This document shows, piece by piece, positions 8,940 through 18,200 of a DNA stretch of 64,000 nt. The notes below the pieces were generated by a model. That model did not search any database and had not been told where the DNA came from. It saw nothing but the letters and a program-made list of their open reading frames with translations. Each line of letters starts with the position of its first letter. The first letter of the stretch is position 1. Made by a program: the position numbers and the translations under genes. The stretch comes from Chryseobacterium carnipullorum (GTDB lineage Bacteria > Bacteroidota > Bacteroidia > Flavobacteriales > Weeksellaceae), in contig NZ_FRCD01000016.1 in NCBI RefSeq assembly GCF_900142785.1, positions 62,001-126,000 of the forward strand. Reading direction: 5' to 3'.

Positions 8940-9344
8940 TCATATTTTTTTTGTTTTTAAAGCCAGTTTACTTCCTGCGAATACCAATCCCCATACAGCA
9001 ATCCCCAAAATCCAAAACCAGATCGGTGTGGGCAAAGAAACCATCATATAGATCGTTATGCATAGAAAAATAACTCCACAGACTACCGCAGAGGTATGTT
9101 TTCCGTTATTTGCTACTTTTGAAGCTGTAAATCCTGAAATGAAAGCTGCTATAGCATACGCAATAATCACAAAGAACAGCGCCATAAAAGGAGCTTGTGC
9201 CACATAGTTTTTCATCGCTACCATATCATCACTTCCGGCTCCGGCAGGCGGAGGATACAATTGATGACCTATTTTTTCAACGATGGTAATGCAAATGATT
9301 CCCGCAATCAGTCCGGCAGGAACAGCCAGTATTCTTCTTATCAC
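8940..9344 (-). CDS. four-helix membrane protein, unknown
   Basis: A 134-residue integral membrane protein with about four hydrophobic segments, at roughly residues 5-23, 50-72, 84-101 and 107-126. A Pro/Gly-rich loop (YPPPAGAGSD) follows the first helix and probably faces the periplasm. I do not recognise a named family. It sits inside a run of small genes that also encode VOC and SRPBCC proteins, with short or overlapping junctions. Confidence 0.7.
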   Translation of the reverse strand: MIRRILAVPAGLIAGIICITIVEKIGHQLYPPPAGAGSDDMVAMKNYVAQAPFMALFFVIIAYAIAAFISGFTASKVANNGKHTSAVVCGVIFLCITIYMMVSLPTPIWFWILGIAVWGLVFAGSKLALKTKKI

Positions 9345-9346
9345 TA

Positions 9347-9817
9347 TTATTGGTTTTTTAGACGGGTTTTGAAGTCCAGTTTCCCGTCATAACTTTTCCA
9401 ATCTCCAATGAATTCTATATACTGTCCATCTACTTTTTCAGTTTTTTTATTCCATCTAAAGCTATACACAAATTTACCTTTGAAAATACCTGAATGTTTT
9501 CCTTTGGGTTCTTCTGCAAGTTCATATTCCCCGAATACCAAGCCTTTACTTTTGGCATCTCTATATTTTGTGATGGTAACTTTTCCTTCATATTTGGAAT
9601 AATTATTATCCACAAGAGAATACCCTGAAATAAAATATTCCTGATCATTCTTTTTGTTCTGTTCAGAAATATTGACTTTCAATTTCAGTTCCTGTCCGCG
9701 GTCGCCAATGGTTCCGATATAAGGTTTACTGTTGTTGAGCCAGACATTAGAAATATCCGGCATTTGCCCCCATGCAAAATTGCAGGCAAGAATGAGGATC
9801 CATAAAAATTTTTTCAT
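9347..9817 (-). CDS. exported protein, DUF2147-like lipocalin-type, tentative
   Basis: A 156-residue protein with a Sec leader (MKKFLWILILACNFAWGQ) and a small beta-rich domain. Repeated strands with YxGxxxI and FxGxFxYxFRW-like patterns end in WKSYDGKLDFKTRL. This resembles small exported lipocalin-like DUFs, but I cannot name the family with certainty. It starts ten bases after the stop of the DUF1569 gene, so it belongs to the same run. Confidence 0.6.
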   Translation of the reverse strand: MKKFLWILILACNFAWGQMPDISNVWLNNSKPYIGTIGDRGQELKLKVNISEQNKKNDQEYFISGYSLVDNNYSKYEGKVTITKYRDAKSKGLVFGEYELAEEPKGKHSGIFKGKFVYSFRWNKKTEKVDGQYIEFIGDWKSYDGKLDFKTRLKNQ

Positions 9818-9827
9818 ATTGTGTTAT

Positions 9828-10283
9828 TTAAACTCCAAATTGGGATAAGTGGTGGTTCAAATGTTTTGCAAACATATTATTCCACTCTGTAGATTTCAAT
9901 TTTCCAAAAGAAAATGATTCTTTATCATCAAATGCTTCCGGACCCAGCTGTTGTGTTTTCTGGATAAAGCCGATGAGTCTTTTCTTCTCGTCATCAAAGT
10001 TTTTTCTTCCGGTAATTAAAAACTGAGGCGCTGTAGGGGAATCTCTGGGATACGCCTTTTCTCCCACCACTTTAGATTTTACAAATGTTTTTAAAATAAA
10101 TTTGGCAATAGATCCCGGTTTTTTATGTTTTTCCGGTTCGTACACCATTTCATAAGATACACAGCAGTGCGCAAGCATCTGGTCAACCGTCATCTTCCCC
10201 CATAGTCCGTGGGTATCCTCCACCAAATTATTTATCCTATCAATATAGTTCTGAGCATCTTTTGCATCAAATACATTTTCCAT
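9828..10283 (-). CDS. DUF1569 / DinB-like protein
   Basis: A 151-residue predicted four-helix protein. The pattern GKMTVDQMLAHCCVSYE and the C-terminal NNMFAKHLNHHLSQFGV carry the His residues (AHC and KHLNHH) expected for the metal site of DinB/DUF1569 folds. The family includes metal-dependent thiol-transfer-like enzymes, but the reaction here is unknown. It is the first gene of a run of five minus-strand genes extending to 7474. Confidence 0.78.
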   Translation of the reverse strand: MENVFDAKDAQNYIDRINNLVEDTHGLWGKMTVDQMLAHCCVSYEMVYEPEKHKKPGSIAKFILKTFVKSKVVGEKAYPRDSPTAPQFLITGRKNFDDEKKRLIGFIQKTQQLGPEAFDDKESFSFGKLKSTEWNNMFAKHLNHHLSQFGV

Positions 10284-10330
10284 ATTATGTCTAATTATCT
10301 GAAAGCAAATATATCAGTTTTTTCTTTTGA

Positions 10331-10588
10331 TTTTTACAAAGGGATAAAAAAAACGGTGACGCATTTGAGGGAACGAGTTTAAGGAGTACCGATTATTGGC
10401 TGCCCGTTCTGAGTTGCTATTTGAGCGATGCAGGTTTTCATAATGCTGGGTCAATTATTGGTGAAATTGGTTATATTTTAAATACTCACAACACCCCCCC
10501 CGAGACTATTAATTACCCTAACGTTCGCATCACCCGCAATTCTATTCCTCATGCAATTCCTTACTCTCCACCGGAACGGCCTTTTTAA
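10331..10588 (+). pseudogene. possible relic of an exported FISUMP-type protein
   Basis: An open plus-strand frame of 86 codons has no start codon. It runs from just after a stop at 10328 to a stop inside the neighbouring permease gene. The segment with DAFEGTSLRSTDYWLP and GFHNAGSIIGEIGYI resembles the repeat unit of Fibrobacter succinogenes paralogous-type domains found in Bacteroidetes exported proteins. The last third overlaps the antisense of the permease gene and is probably meaningless. If real, it is a decayed fragment. The match is from memory and is weak. Confidence 0.25.
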
Positions 10589-11735
10589 AAATAAACCATA
10601 GTTTTATTTTTAAAGCAATCCAGCCAATAACAGCATACACTACCAGCAGGATGCTTAGATGTTTTAAATAAGGAAAGGTAAGTTCGACAGAGCCTTTTTG
10701 TATCAACAGAATTTTAAAGGCCTGAAGAAAAGGAGTTAAAGGGATAATGTTAGCTATAAATTGTACAAAAGCAGGCATTGCACTCAAAGGCCATGTAAAT
10801 CCACTGATAATGAATGCTGGAGACGCAATGACCATTAGGATCTGAGTCGCTTTTAAAGCATCAGGAATCAATATACTGATGAATACGCCCAAAAATGATG
10901 CGGAGCCTACAAATACCGCTGTAAGAAGGATGAAATTAAATATTCCTTCCGGCATCGGAACCCGGAAAATCATGTGCATAAAGTAATAGACTCCGACAAT
11001 AAGGATGGAAAATACCCAGATCGGAAACACTTTGATCAGCATGGTCGGGAAAGCCCATCTTTTCATCTTCGCGTATTCTTTCACGAAAGATCCTCTTTCA
11101 AACTCTGCGGCAAAACTTACTGCCATCGCAAGAAGAATAACCTGCTGAAGGACTACAGCCAGCATGGCCGGCCACATGAAGATCAGATAGTTTCCTGTAG
11201 TATTGAAAAGGGTGATATAATTGGCTTTGAATGGTTCATATTGGGTCGCCGCTTTGGTTGCGGGCATTCCTGCTTTCTGCAGTGCTTTGATGGATGCTCC
11301 GGCAGAAAAAGTACCTATCGTAAGCTGAAGTGCCTTGGAGGCAAAATTGGCGGTAAGAACGTTTCCGGTGTTGATATAAACATTCAGTTCGGGATATTTT
11401 TTCTGGAGCATTTCTGCCTCAAACCTTGATGGAATGATAACGACCGCCGCTGCTTCATGTCTGATCACCTCATCTTTTATGCTTAAGGGTTCATGGGCAT
11501 ACTTAATAATGCTGATACTTTTATTGTCATCAAGCATATCGGTCAGCTGACTTGACAAAGGAGTATTATCCCGATCGATCACCAGTACCGGTGTATTTTC
11601 TACTTTTCCGCTTTTGTACACGAAACCCAATAATGTGGCATAGAATACCGGAGCCAGAAAAAATACGGTCCTTAGGGTAGAATTGCCTATAAAAAGCTTG
11701 AACTCCCGTTTTAAAAGTCGGAAAAATTCTTTCAT
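10542..11735 (-). CDS. ABC-2 type transporter permease (YhhJ-like)
   Basis: A 397-residue inner-membrane permease of the ABC-2 class. One N-terminal helix (about residues 22-40) is followed by a long periplasmic domain (to about 185) and five to six helices in the second half, typical of YhhJ/PF12698 proteins. It is the last gene of a TolC-HlyD-permease operon and starts two bases after the stop of the HlyD gene. No ATPase gene lies in the operon, and the second permease often found in such clusters is missing. The substrate is unknown, probably a drug or lipid. Confidence 0.85.
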   Translation of the reverse strand: MKEFFRLLKREFKLFIGNSTLRTVFFLAPVFYATLLGFVYKSGKVENTPVLVIDRDNTPLSSQLTDMLDDNKSISIIKYAHEPLSIKDEVIRHEAAAVVIIPSRFEAEMLQKKYPELNVYINTGNVLTANFASKALQLTIGTFSAGASIKALQKAGMPATKAATQYEPFKANYITLFNTTGNYLIFMWPAMLAVVLQQVILLAMAVSFAAEFERGSFVKEYAKMKRWAFPTMLIKVFPIWVFSILIVGVYYFMHMIFRVPMPEGIFNFILLTAVFVGSASFLGVFISILIPDALKATQILMVIASPAFIISGFTWPLSAMPAFVQFIANIIPLTPFLQAFKILLIQKGSVELTFPYLKHLSILLVVYAVIGWIALKIKLWFIFKKAVPVESKELHEE

Positions 11736-11737
11736 AA

Positions 11738-12694
11738 TTATTTCAGGATAACGTTAGCATTCACCAATATACTTTTAGCTTTATTCATGTCAGAAGGCTT
11801 CACTTTGATTTCGTAAACCGCATCCTGCAGCTGATAATCGGGATAAGCGGTAGTGATGTCTGCGTATCTTGTCAGCTGTTTGATATAGACAATGGTTCCG
11901 GTAAGCATTTCTTTGTTATAAACCACCTGCATGGTGACGGTCTGCCCTTTTTTATATTTTGAGATTGCGCTTTCAGGCACTGTGAATCTGAAGTATGTAC
12001 TCTCGGGAATATATCCGTTGAATAATGCAAAACCAGCCGTAGCCAATTCTCCGGTATTGAGGCTGATGGTTTCAATTTCCATATCATTGGTTGCAATAAT
12101 GTATCTTTCAGAATAGGCTACATTGGCTTCCTGAAGGGCTCCTTTGGCTTGCGAAGCCTGTCCTGCCGCCATTTCTACTTTTTCTACACGGGTTCCTCTC
12201 TGCACATCATCCAGCTCTGCTACAACGGCGTCATACTGGGCTTTTGCTCCCTGCATTTTTGCATAAATTTCATCGTATGCCTGTGGAGACATGAGACTGT
12301 CGCGGTACATATTACTGGCTCTTTTAAAAGACTTCTGAGCAAATTCATACTGTTCTTTTAAACCTTTGTATTTAGCCTGAAGCTGTCTCAGCTGATCTGC
12401 GGTAGCTCCGTTTTTTGCCATTTGCTCCTGAGCTGTTGCCGCACTGACAGCACCCTGAGCCTGGGCAATTTTTGCAGACACTTCCGGAACATCAAGCAGA
12501 GCCAGAGTATCTCCTTTTTTTACAGACTGACCTTCAGTTACATATATTTTTAAAATTCTTCCGGTAACCTTGGGAGCAAAGGAAATGACATCCTTTTTGG
12601 TTTTGCCTTCAGAATCGTTAAGGTTTTCTTTTTTTTCACTGCAGCTCCCTACTAGAAAAAGAACGGCAAAGGCTATGAATATATTTTTATGCAT
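11738..12694 (-). CDS. HlyD-family membrane fusion protein, lipoprotein
   Basis: A 318-residue periplasmic adaptor. The leader ends in lipobox VGSC at about residue 18. A biotinyl-lipoyl-like half-motif (GRILKIYVTEGQSVKKGDTLALLD) is followed by an Ala/Gln-rich coiled coil (about residues 75-180) and a beta-barrel region. It should link the inner-membrane permease with the TolC channel. The order TolC, HlyD, permease with short spacers indicates one operon. Confidence 0.88.
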   Translation of the reverse strand: MHKNIFIAFAVLFLVGSCSEKKENLNDSEGKTKKDVISFAPKVTGRILKIYVTEGQSVKKGDTLALLDVPEVSAKIAQAQGAVSAATAQEQMAKNGATADQLRQLQAKYKGLKEQYEFAQKSFKRASNMYRDSLMSPQAYDEIYAKMQGAKAQYDAVVAELDDVQRGTRVEKVEMAAGQASQAKGALQEANVAYSERYIIATNDMEIETISLNTGELATAGFALFNGYIPESTYFRFTVPESAISKYKKGQTVTMQVVYNKEMLTGTIVYIKQLTRYADITTAYPDYQLQDAVYEIKVKPSDMNKAKSILVNANVILK

Positions 12695-12712
12695 TATTTT
12701 AATGGTAAGGGG

Positions 12713-14122
12713 TTAATATAATTTGGTAATATCAAGTTCCTGAGTCGATCTCATGAGTTCTATTCCGGCTCTTCTCTGGTTAAAAAGAGCATTCTGATAT
12801 TCGAGTTCTACCAGTTCAAGATCATTTTCCGCATCAATGAGCTGAGATGATTTGCTCATTCCGTACCTGAATTCTTTTTCGGCCTGAACCAGTGCATTTT
12901 CAGCGAGTTCTTTTTCTTTGGCTTTTAAAGTGATCTGAGCGGTTGCAATATCATAGTTGGTCTGATTATTAGCCAGATTAAGGGTTAATTTTTTTAAGGC
13001 ATCTTCTTTTTTGTTCTGAAGAACTTCTTTTCCCACTTTTGCGGTCTCTTCTGCATGTTTTCCTTCTTTTCCGTCAAAAATTTCCCATTTAAAACCTACA
13101 CCAGCCGTTAACAAAGGAAGTACATTGATATTGGTAGGTCGCCAGTCCAGTTTAGCCCCTTCATATCCCAAAGCAGGAACTGCAGGAATTACATTTTCTG
13201 AAGTTTTAATACGGCTTCCGTAAAGACCGATATAATAAGCGGATGCCATCAGTTGTACTTTAGGGATCATCCATGTTCTTTCAGCTTTTATTTTGTAGTC
13301 TGCCGCGGTTATGCCATGTTCCAGTGCACGCACTTCAGCTCTTTCCTCGATTCCTCTTTCCGGAGATAAAAGTTCTACGGGAGAAAGTACCGGATCGATC
13401 ATTTTAAGACGTTCTTTACTAATCCCGGTCAGAATATACAGCTGGGTAAGAAGGAGTTCTTTTTTCCCCTCATACTCTACTATTTTGGCATTCAGTGTGG
13501 CTTGTGCCAATTCTATTTTTTTGTGATCGTATGGAGTGATCAGGCCATAGCCTAAAGCTTTATCCGCTGTTTTACGGTTGATGTCAAGTCTTTTTTTACT
13601 TTCATCAAGAACTTTTTTAGACTGATGGATCAGGGCCAGCTGGTCGTATGCTTTTGAAATATTGGCTATGACATCATCTTTTGTTTTTTCAAGGAGAATA
13701 TCTTCGGAGATCTTCTTTTCTTCGATTGCTTTCTTCAGATACTTTACTTTTCCGCCTGAGTAGAGAAGCATTTTGGCATCTGCTTTCGCAATTCCTGAAA
13801 ACCCGGAAACATTCAGGTTATTGTTAAAACTTCCTTCGGGAATATTGATAAAAGGAGCCAGATTTATTTCCGGCGACGTCAGTCTCGCTGTGGCATTTAG
13901 ATATCCGACCTGTCCGCTTACTTCCAGGGTAGGAAGAAAGATGTCTTTCAGTTTGTGTTCGTCAAGATCTGTGAGTTTGTTTTGGGTAATCTGCATTTTG
14001 AGATCGGAATCCCGAACCATGGCACTGTCTAAAAGTTCCTTAAAGTCCGGCGCAGACTGTGCCCAACAAAAAGCAGGGAAAGTCAAAAAACTAAACGTAA
14101 AAATCAATAAATTGTTTTTCAT
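12713..14122 (-). CDS. TolC-family outer membrane efflux protein
   Basis: A 469-residue protein with a Sec leader (about residues 1-21, ending CWAQ) and the duplicated TolC helical pattern. The sequence is rich in long amphipathic helices, e.g. the TLNAKIVEYEGKKELLL and IDAENDLELVELEYQNAL segments, the second being typical of the conserved C-terminal repeat. It forms the outer-membrane channel for the HlyD/permease pair downstream. A consensus promoter sits just before it. Confidence 0.88.
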   Translation of the reverse strand: MKNNLLIFTFSFLTFPAFCWAQSAPDFKELLDSAMVRDSDLKMQITQNKLTDLDEHKLKDIFLPTLEVSGQVGYLNATARLTSPEINLAPFINIPEGSFNNNLNVSGFSGIAKADAKMLLYSGGKVKYLKKAIEEKKISEDILLEKTKDDVIANISKAYDQLALIHQSKKVLDESKKRLDINRKTADKALGYGLITPYDHKKIELAQATLNAKIVEYEGKKELLLTQLYILTGISKERLKMIDPVLSPVELLSPERGIEERAEVRALEHGITAADYKIKAERTWMIPKVQLMASAYYIGLYGSRIKTSENVIPAVPALGYEGAKLDWRPTNINVLPLLTAGVGFKWEIFDGKEGKHAEETAKVGKEVLQNKKEDALKKLTLNLANNQTNYDIATAQITLKAKEKELAENALVQAEKEFRYGMSKSSQLIDAENDLELVELEYQNALFNQRRAGIELMRSTQELDITKLY

Positions 14123-14137
14123 GGTTTATGTTTATAA

Positions 14138-14167
14138 CAAATATAATGCAAAAATTTGTTAAATCAA
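14138..14167 (-). promoter_or_regulatory. consensus promoter of the TolC operon
   Basis: On the minus strand TTG (14165-14167), 19 bases, then TATATTTG (14138-14145): an exact match to the Bacteroidetes consensus. Transcription should start about 7 bases further on, leaving a very short leader before the ATG at 14122. Confidence 0.75.
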
Positions 14168-14660
14168 TGGAGATAACTCGCCAATAGGGTGAATTTAAAT
14201 TAAGTTTAAAAATTGTTTAGTTTTAACGCTCTCATGATGATTGGCATAGAAGATTCGTTTAACTATGATTTAAAATTCATTTTAATTGAAAAAATATTGA
14301 ATTATCTTTTATTCATAGGAATAGTTGTCTTTCTAATTTCATGTAATCTTTTTTCGAAACAGTAAGATGAGTGAAGGAGATAAGAATAGTTAAGAGAAAA
14401 TCTAAAGATTTTTTTAAGCGTTGTTCTTAAAGCAGAGCTATTCTTAATATTCTTAAAAACTTAATGTCGCCTTAATGGTTCAATTTTTAGTTTCCGTAGA
14501 TGTCTCCTATGACACAGATCAAAAAGTGTGTAAAATTTATGATTCAAAATATTGAAATTTTATAATTATGCTATCTGTAGTACTTCAAGATTTATCTGAG
14601 AAACCCGTGTAATCTGCGGGACAAATATTTGATGATGCCACAGAATAGACCCTCTGAAAA
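14168..14660. other. gene-free stretch
   Basis: About 490 AT-rich bases between the TolC promoter and the terminator of the ecotin operon. I see no convincing reading frame or RNA gene, only short scattered A/T runs. Confidence 0.6.
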
Positions 14661-14691
14661 ACAAAAAACTCCCCACAAAATGTGAGGAGTT
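14661..14691 (-). terminator. Rho-independent terminator of the ecotin/A2M operon
   Basis: An 11-position stem (AACTCCCCACA/TGTGAGGAGTT, one mismatch) with a 3-base loop, flanked on the left by an A run that reads as a T run on the minus strand. It lies about 20 bases after the ecotin stop codon. Confidence 0.78.
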
Positions 14692-14711
14692 GATTATTTA
14701 AGGTGATCAGA

Positions 14712-15200
14712 TTATCTCTGAACCGCTGATTTCATTTTAGTATCAGGACGCAAAATACGGTAACGAACTTCAAGGTCTTTCGGTACATAGAATACCAAAG
14801 GCAGCTTGCTGTTGTATCTTACGATCTCCGGCTGAAGGGTCACAAATTTCTTTGTTTTCTTCTGATCCGGACAAGCCATTAAAGTTCCTCCTGTTTCACC
14901 AGTAGATTCTACTTCATAATAGTTGTATCCCCAACCCTGAAGATCCTGTGTTTTTACATTCCCCATTAAAAAATGTTTGTTGCAATCCAGCAATTTTTCA
15001 GCCCCTACAAAAAATTCTACTTTTAAGTCGCTTTCATTTTTGGCAACAGGCAACTGAATATATACCTGCTTAAATCCTTCTTTAGCTTTTGGGAACATTT
15101 CAATCTCCAGCTTCTCAAACTTTTCTGCTTTCTTTTGTGCGAAAGCATTTACACCTGCCAACATAATCAGTCCCGTCATTAAAGTTTTTGAAAATCTCAT
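14712..15200 (-). CDS. eco: ecotin, periplasmic serine protease inhibitor
   Basis: A 162-residue protein: Sec leader to about residue 22 (AFAQ), then a complete ecotin domain with LEGWGYDYY-like GWGYNYYEVE, LDCNKH, ACPDQKKTKKFVT and RYNSKLPLVFYVP. The two cysteines of the conserved disulfide are present. Aligned by eye with E. coli ecotin, the reactive-site P1 position (Met in E. coli, before MACPD) is Leu, still suited to a broad or chymotrypsin-like target range. Ecotin dimers block host-type serine proteases. It follows the alpha-2-macroglobulin gene by 44 bases. Confidence 0.92.
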   Translation of the reverse strand: MRFSKTLMTGLIMLAGVNAFAQKKAEKFEKLEIEMFPKAKEGFKQVYIQLPVAKNESDLKVEFFVGAEKLLDCNKHFLMGNVKTQDLQGWGYNYYEVESTGETGGTLMACPDQKKTKKFVTLQPEIVRYNSKLPLVFYVPKDLEVRYRILRPDTKMKSAVQR

Positions 15201-15244
15201 TTTATTTTATTTTAAAAATTTTACTACTTCCCTATAGCCAAAAA

Positions 15245-18200
15245 TCATTCCAAAATCTGAACATTGCTTCCTTTTGTATGGGCATTCATCTGTGGTGCAT
15301 AGTAATTCTGCATCGTTGTAATTCCATTAGAGAACTTCCCTGCCGCATTGGAGATCACATCATATTCAAAGACGTATTTTCCTTTTGGCATGTACTGGAT
15401 GTAGAAATTCGTGGATGCATCTTTGGTAGACTGATAGTAGCCTAAACTGTTTTTCCACTGGTAACCGGACAATACATCTGTAGGTTCAAATCCAGCCGCA
15501 CGCATATCTTTAATGTGAATAAATTCCATTGCCCTGTCTGTATTCAGGATCATTCTTACCGTTACTTTATCGCCTATTTTTAAAGGCTTATCCGCTGAAA
15601 TTTTCTGAAGTTCTTCTCCGTTTACCGTTTTTACTTTTTTGTAAAGTTCTTTGGTAACGGAAATGTAGTTTTCAGAAGATTTGATTTTATCCAGATCTTC
15701 ATAATACTGCCAGAACAATCCTCCCTGTACAATTCCGGGACCAGGTTTGGTAACGGTAACGGTTCCTAAGTTTTTGTCTACAACATCAGTTTTCACTGTT
15801 GATTTTACATAGCCTGTCGCCTGTGTTTGCGGAGCCAATTCTTTTCCACCCCAAACGATGGTTGCTTTATCACTTTCAGCAGATGTCCAGGATTTACCTG
15901 AGTTCAAGATGGTAAAGATGACTTCTGAAGTCCCTCTTGAGCTTCCCCATGAATTCACTTCCTTCTGGGTGATCAGCCAGATCTTCATGTCTTCGACGAA
16001 TTTCTGATCGTTGGATTTTAATTTATTAAATGCCTCTAAAGCTCCTGCATGATTCACTACTTTAGATCCAAACCATCCCCAGTCGTTCAGGTTTTGTTTC
16101 CAGTAAACGCCCTGAGTTTTTGTATCAGTGGATGTTTCTTTCAGGTAGTTCATTAATTTATCTGAAACGTCTTTTAAGCCATAGTCATTCATTAATAAAG
16201 CGGCACGATGGAGTCCGAAGAAAGTGAAATCTGTGATCTTCGCTGTTTTCGCTTTCTGTTTCACCAGTGTTTTCAATGAGGCTCCTTTTCCTTTTAAAGG
16301 GTATTGTTTTTCCCAATAGTTTCGGGTATCAAGATAGTCTATCGCCCAGTTGTTCCAGATATTATCTTTCTTCGCATCCCAGTATTTATCGATTTCATTA
16401 TCTGCATACTGAACCAGTTTAGTAATCAATTCCTGCTGATCCGCGCTCTGATAATCTTTCGCATTATCTTTTAACCAGGTATTGATCTTACCCAGGTTTT
16501 TAAGAATATAGAGAGACGTTCCGTAAGAACTTGGATAGCCGGGATACCATGAGAATCCACCGTCCGGATTCTGCAGTTTTTTAAGATCACTCCAATCCTG
16601 ATTGATTGAATTTCTCATTGTATTGGCATCAAACAGGAGAGCCAGCTTCTGCATCTGCTCACCTTCATTTTTACTTTCGAGTACCCAGGGAGTTTCTTCC
16701 AGTAAAAGTTGTTTCAGTTCCTGATTCTTTTCAAGATTTGAATTGAGCAGTCCTTTATTCTGATATTCTTCAAAAACGGTTTTCATTTTTGGATTGGCCT
16801 TAAAGATCTCAGAGGCCAGTACATCGGCAAACCACTTGTTGAAGATCACATCGGCTGAGCTGTTCTGATCGTTTTTCAGACTTGGCAATGCAAACATGAT
16901 TTCCCAGATTGGATTCGTGGTTAACTCCAGTGTATTCGACACATTGGTCATTGTTGTAGAGTTTGAGTTTTTAAGATTATCCAAAACAAAGGTTTTCGTT
17001 TCACCTTCTTTCACAAAAACCGGTACTGCATCCGTCACCAGCATTCTGTTCGGAAGTATGGCAATCGCCTGCTGTTCACCATCTGAATATGCTCCTGCTT
17101 TGGCCACTACTTTTAATATAATGGAAGATACATTATTCGGAACTTTTAATTTCCATGTTAACGCACTGTTTCCTTTTTCATTTAAATTAAAATTCTGTGT
17201 TCCGGCATTGATTCCGAATTGAGAAGAAATATTTTCATTCGTAAAGGCATCAAGAATCTGAAGTTCTGCTGAACCGCTTAGTTTTTTATCGGTAAGATTG
17301 GACAGTTTGGACTGAAGATTCAGTTCATCCCCTTCTCTTAAGAATCTTGGATAGTTGGGTGTTACAGAAAATTCTTTCTGCGTTACCACCTGTTTTTCCA
17401 ATACAGCTGCTCTGGCATCTTTTGTGTGAGCCAGGAACATCAATTTCCACTTCGTTAATGCTTCCGGAGACGTAAACTCAAAACTTACATTTCCTTCTGC
17501 GTCTGTTTTCAGATCAGGATAAAAGAATGCGGTTTCGTTTAAGTTCTGACGTACGGGAACTTTTTCCAGATCTTTTTTCTCAACTGTCATTTCATTTAAA
17601 GATACTGCTGCATCAGCCTGAGCTTCCTGAGCACCTGCGTTTGCACTCACTTTCATTGATCTTTTTTGTACAGCTCCAATCATTACAACTTCTTCTGCCG
17701 AAGATGCTTTTGCAATAGGAGAAGGAGGTGATGCTACCATATTTTCAATCTGTAATCCGGCCACTCGTCCACCTAATCCATAACTACTATAATCACCATC
17801 AAACCAATTAAAATTCGGTATATCTACATATTTTCCATTGTAATACTTCAATCTTTTCTGATAGTATTGTTGTAGCAGATACTGTCTGATGTCGTAAGAG
17901 GTAACAATAGAATAGGGTTCATATAAATTCTGCCAGCTGAATGTATTCACTGCAAACTGATCCAGTGACATGTCGTACATATTGGCCAAGACTTCTGCAT
18001 TGACTTTTTCTTTATCGCTTCCTGAAACTTTTACCGTCCATTTTTCTTTGGAGTTCGGTTCCAGTTTATCTCTGAATGTTACTGTTTCAATTTTTACAGG
18101 TTGTTCAGTATCTTTTATTTTTAAAGTCACCGCCTGCGTCTGTACATCATTGAATGCTGCAATCTGGAACTGAAGATTTAATGCGGATACGCCTTTGTCT

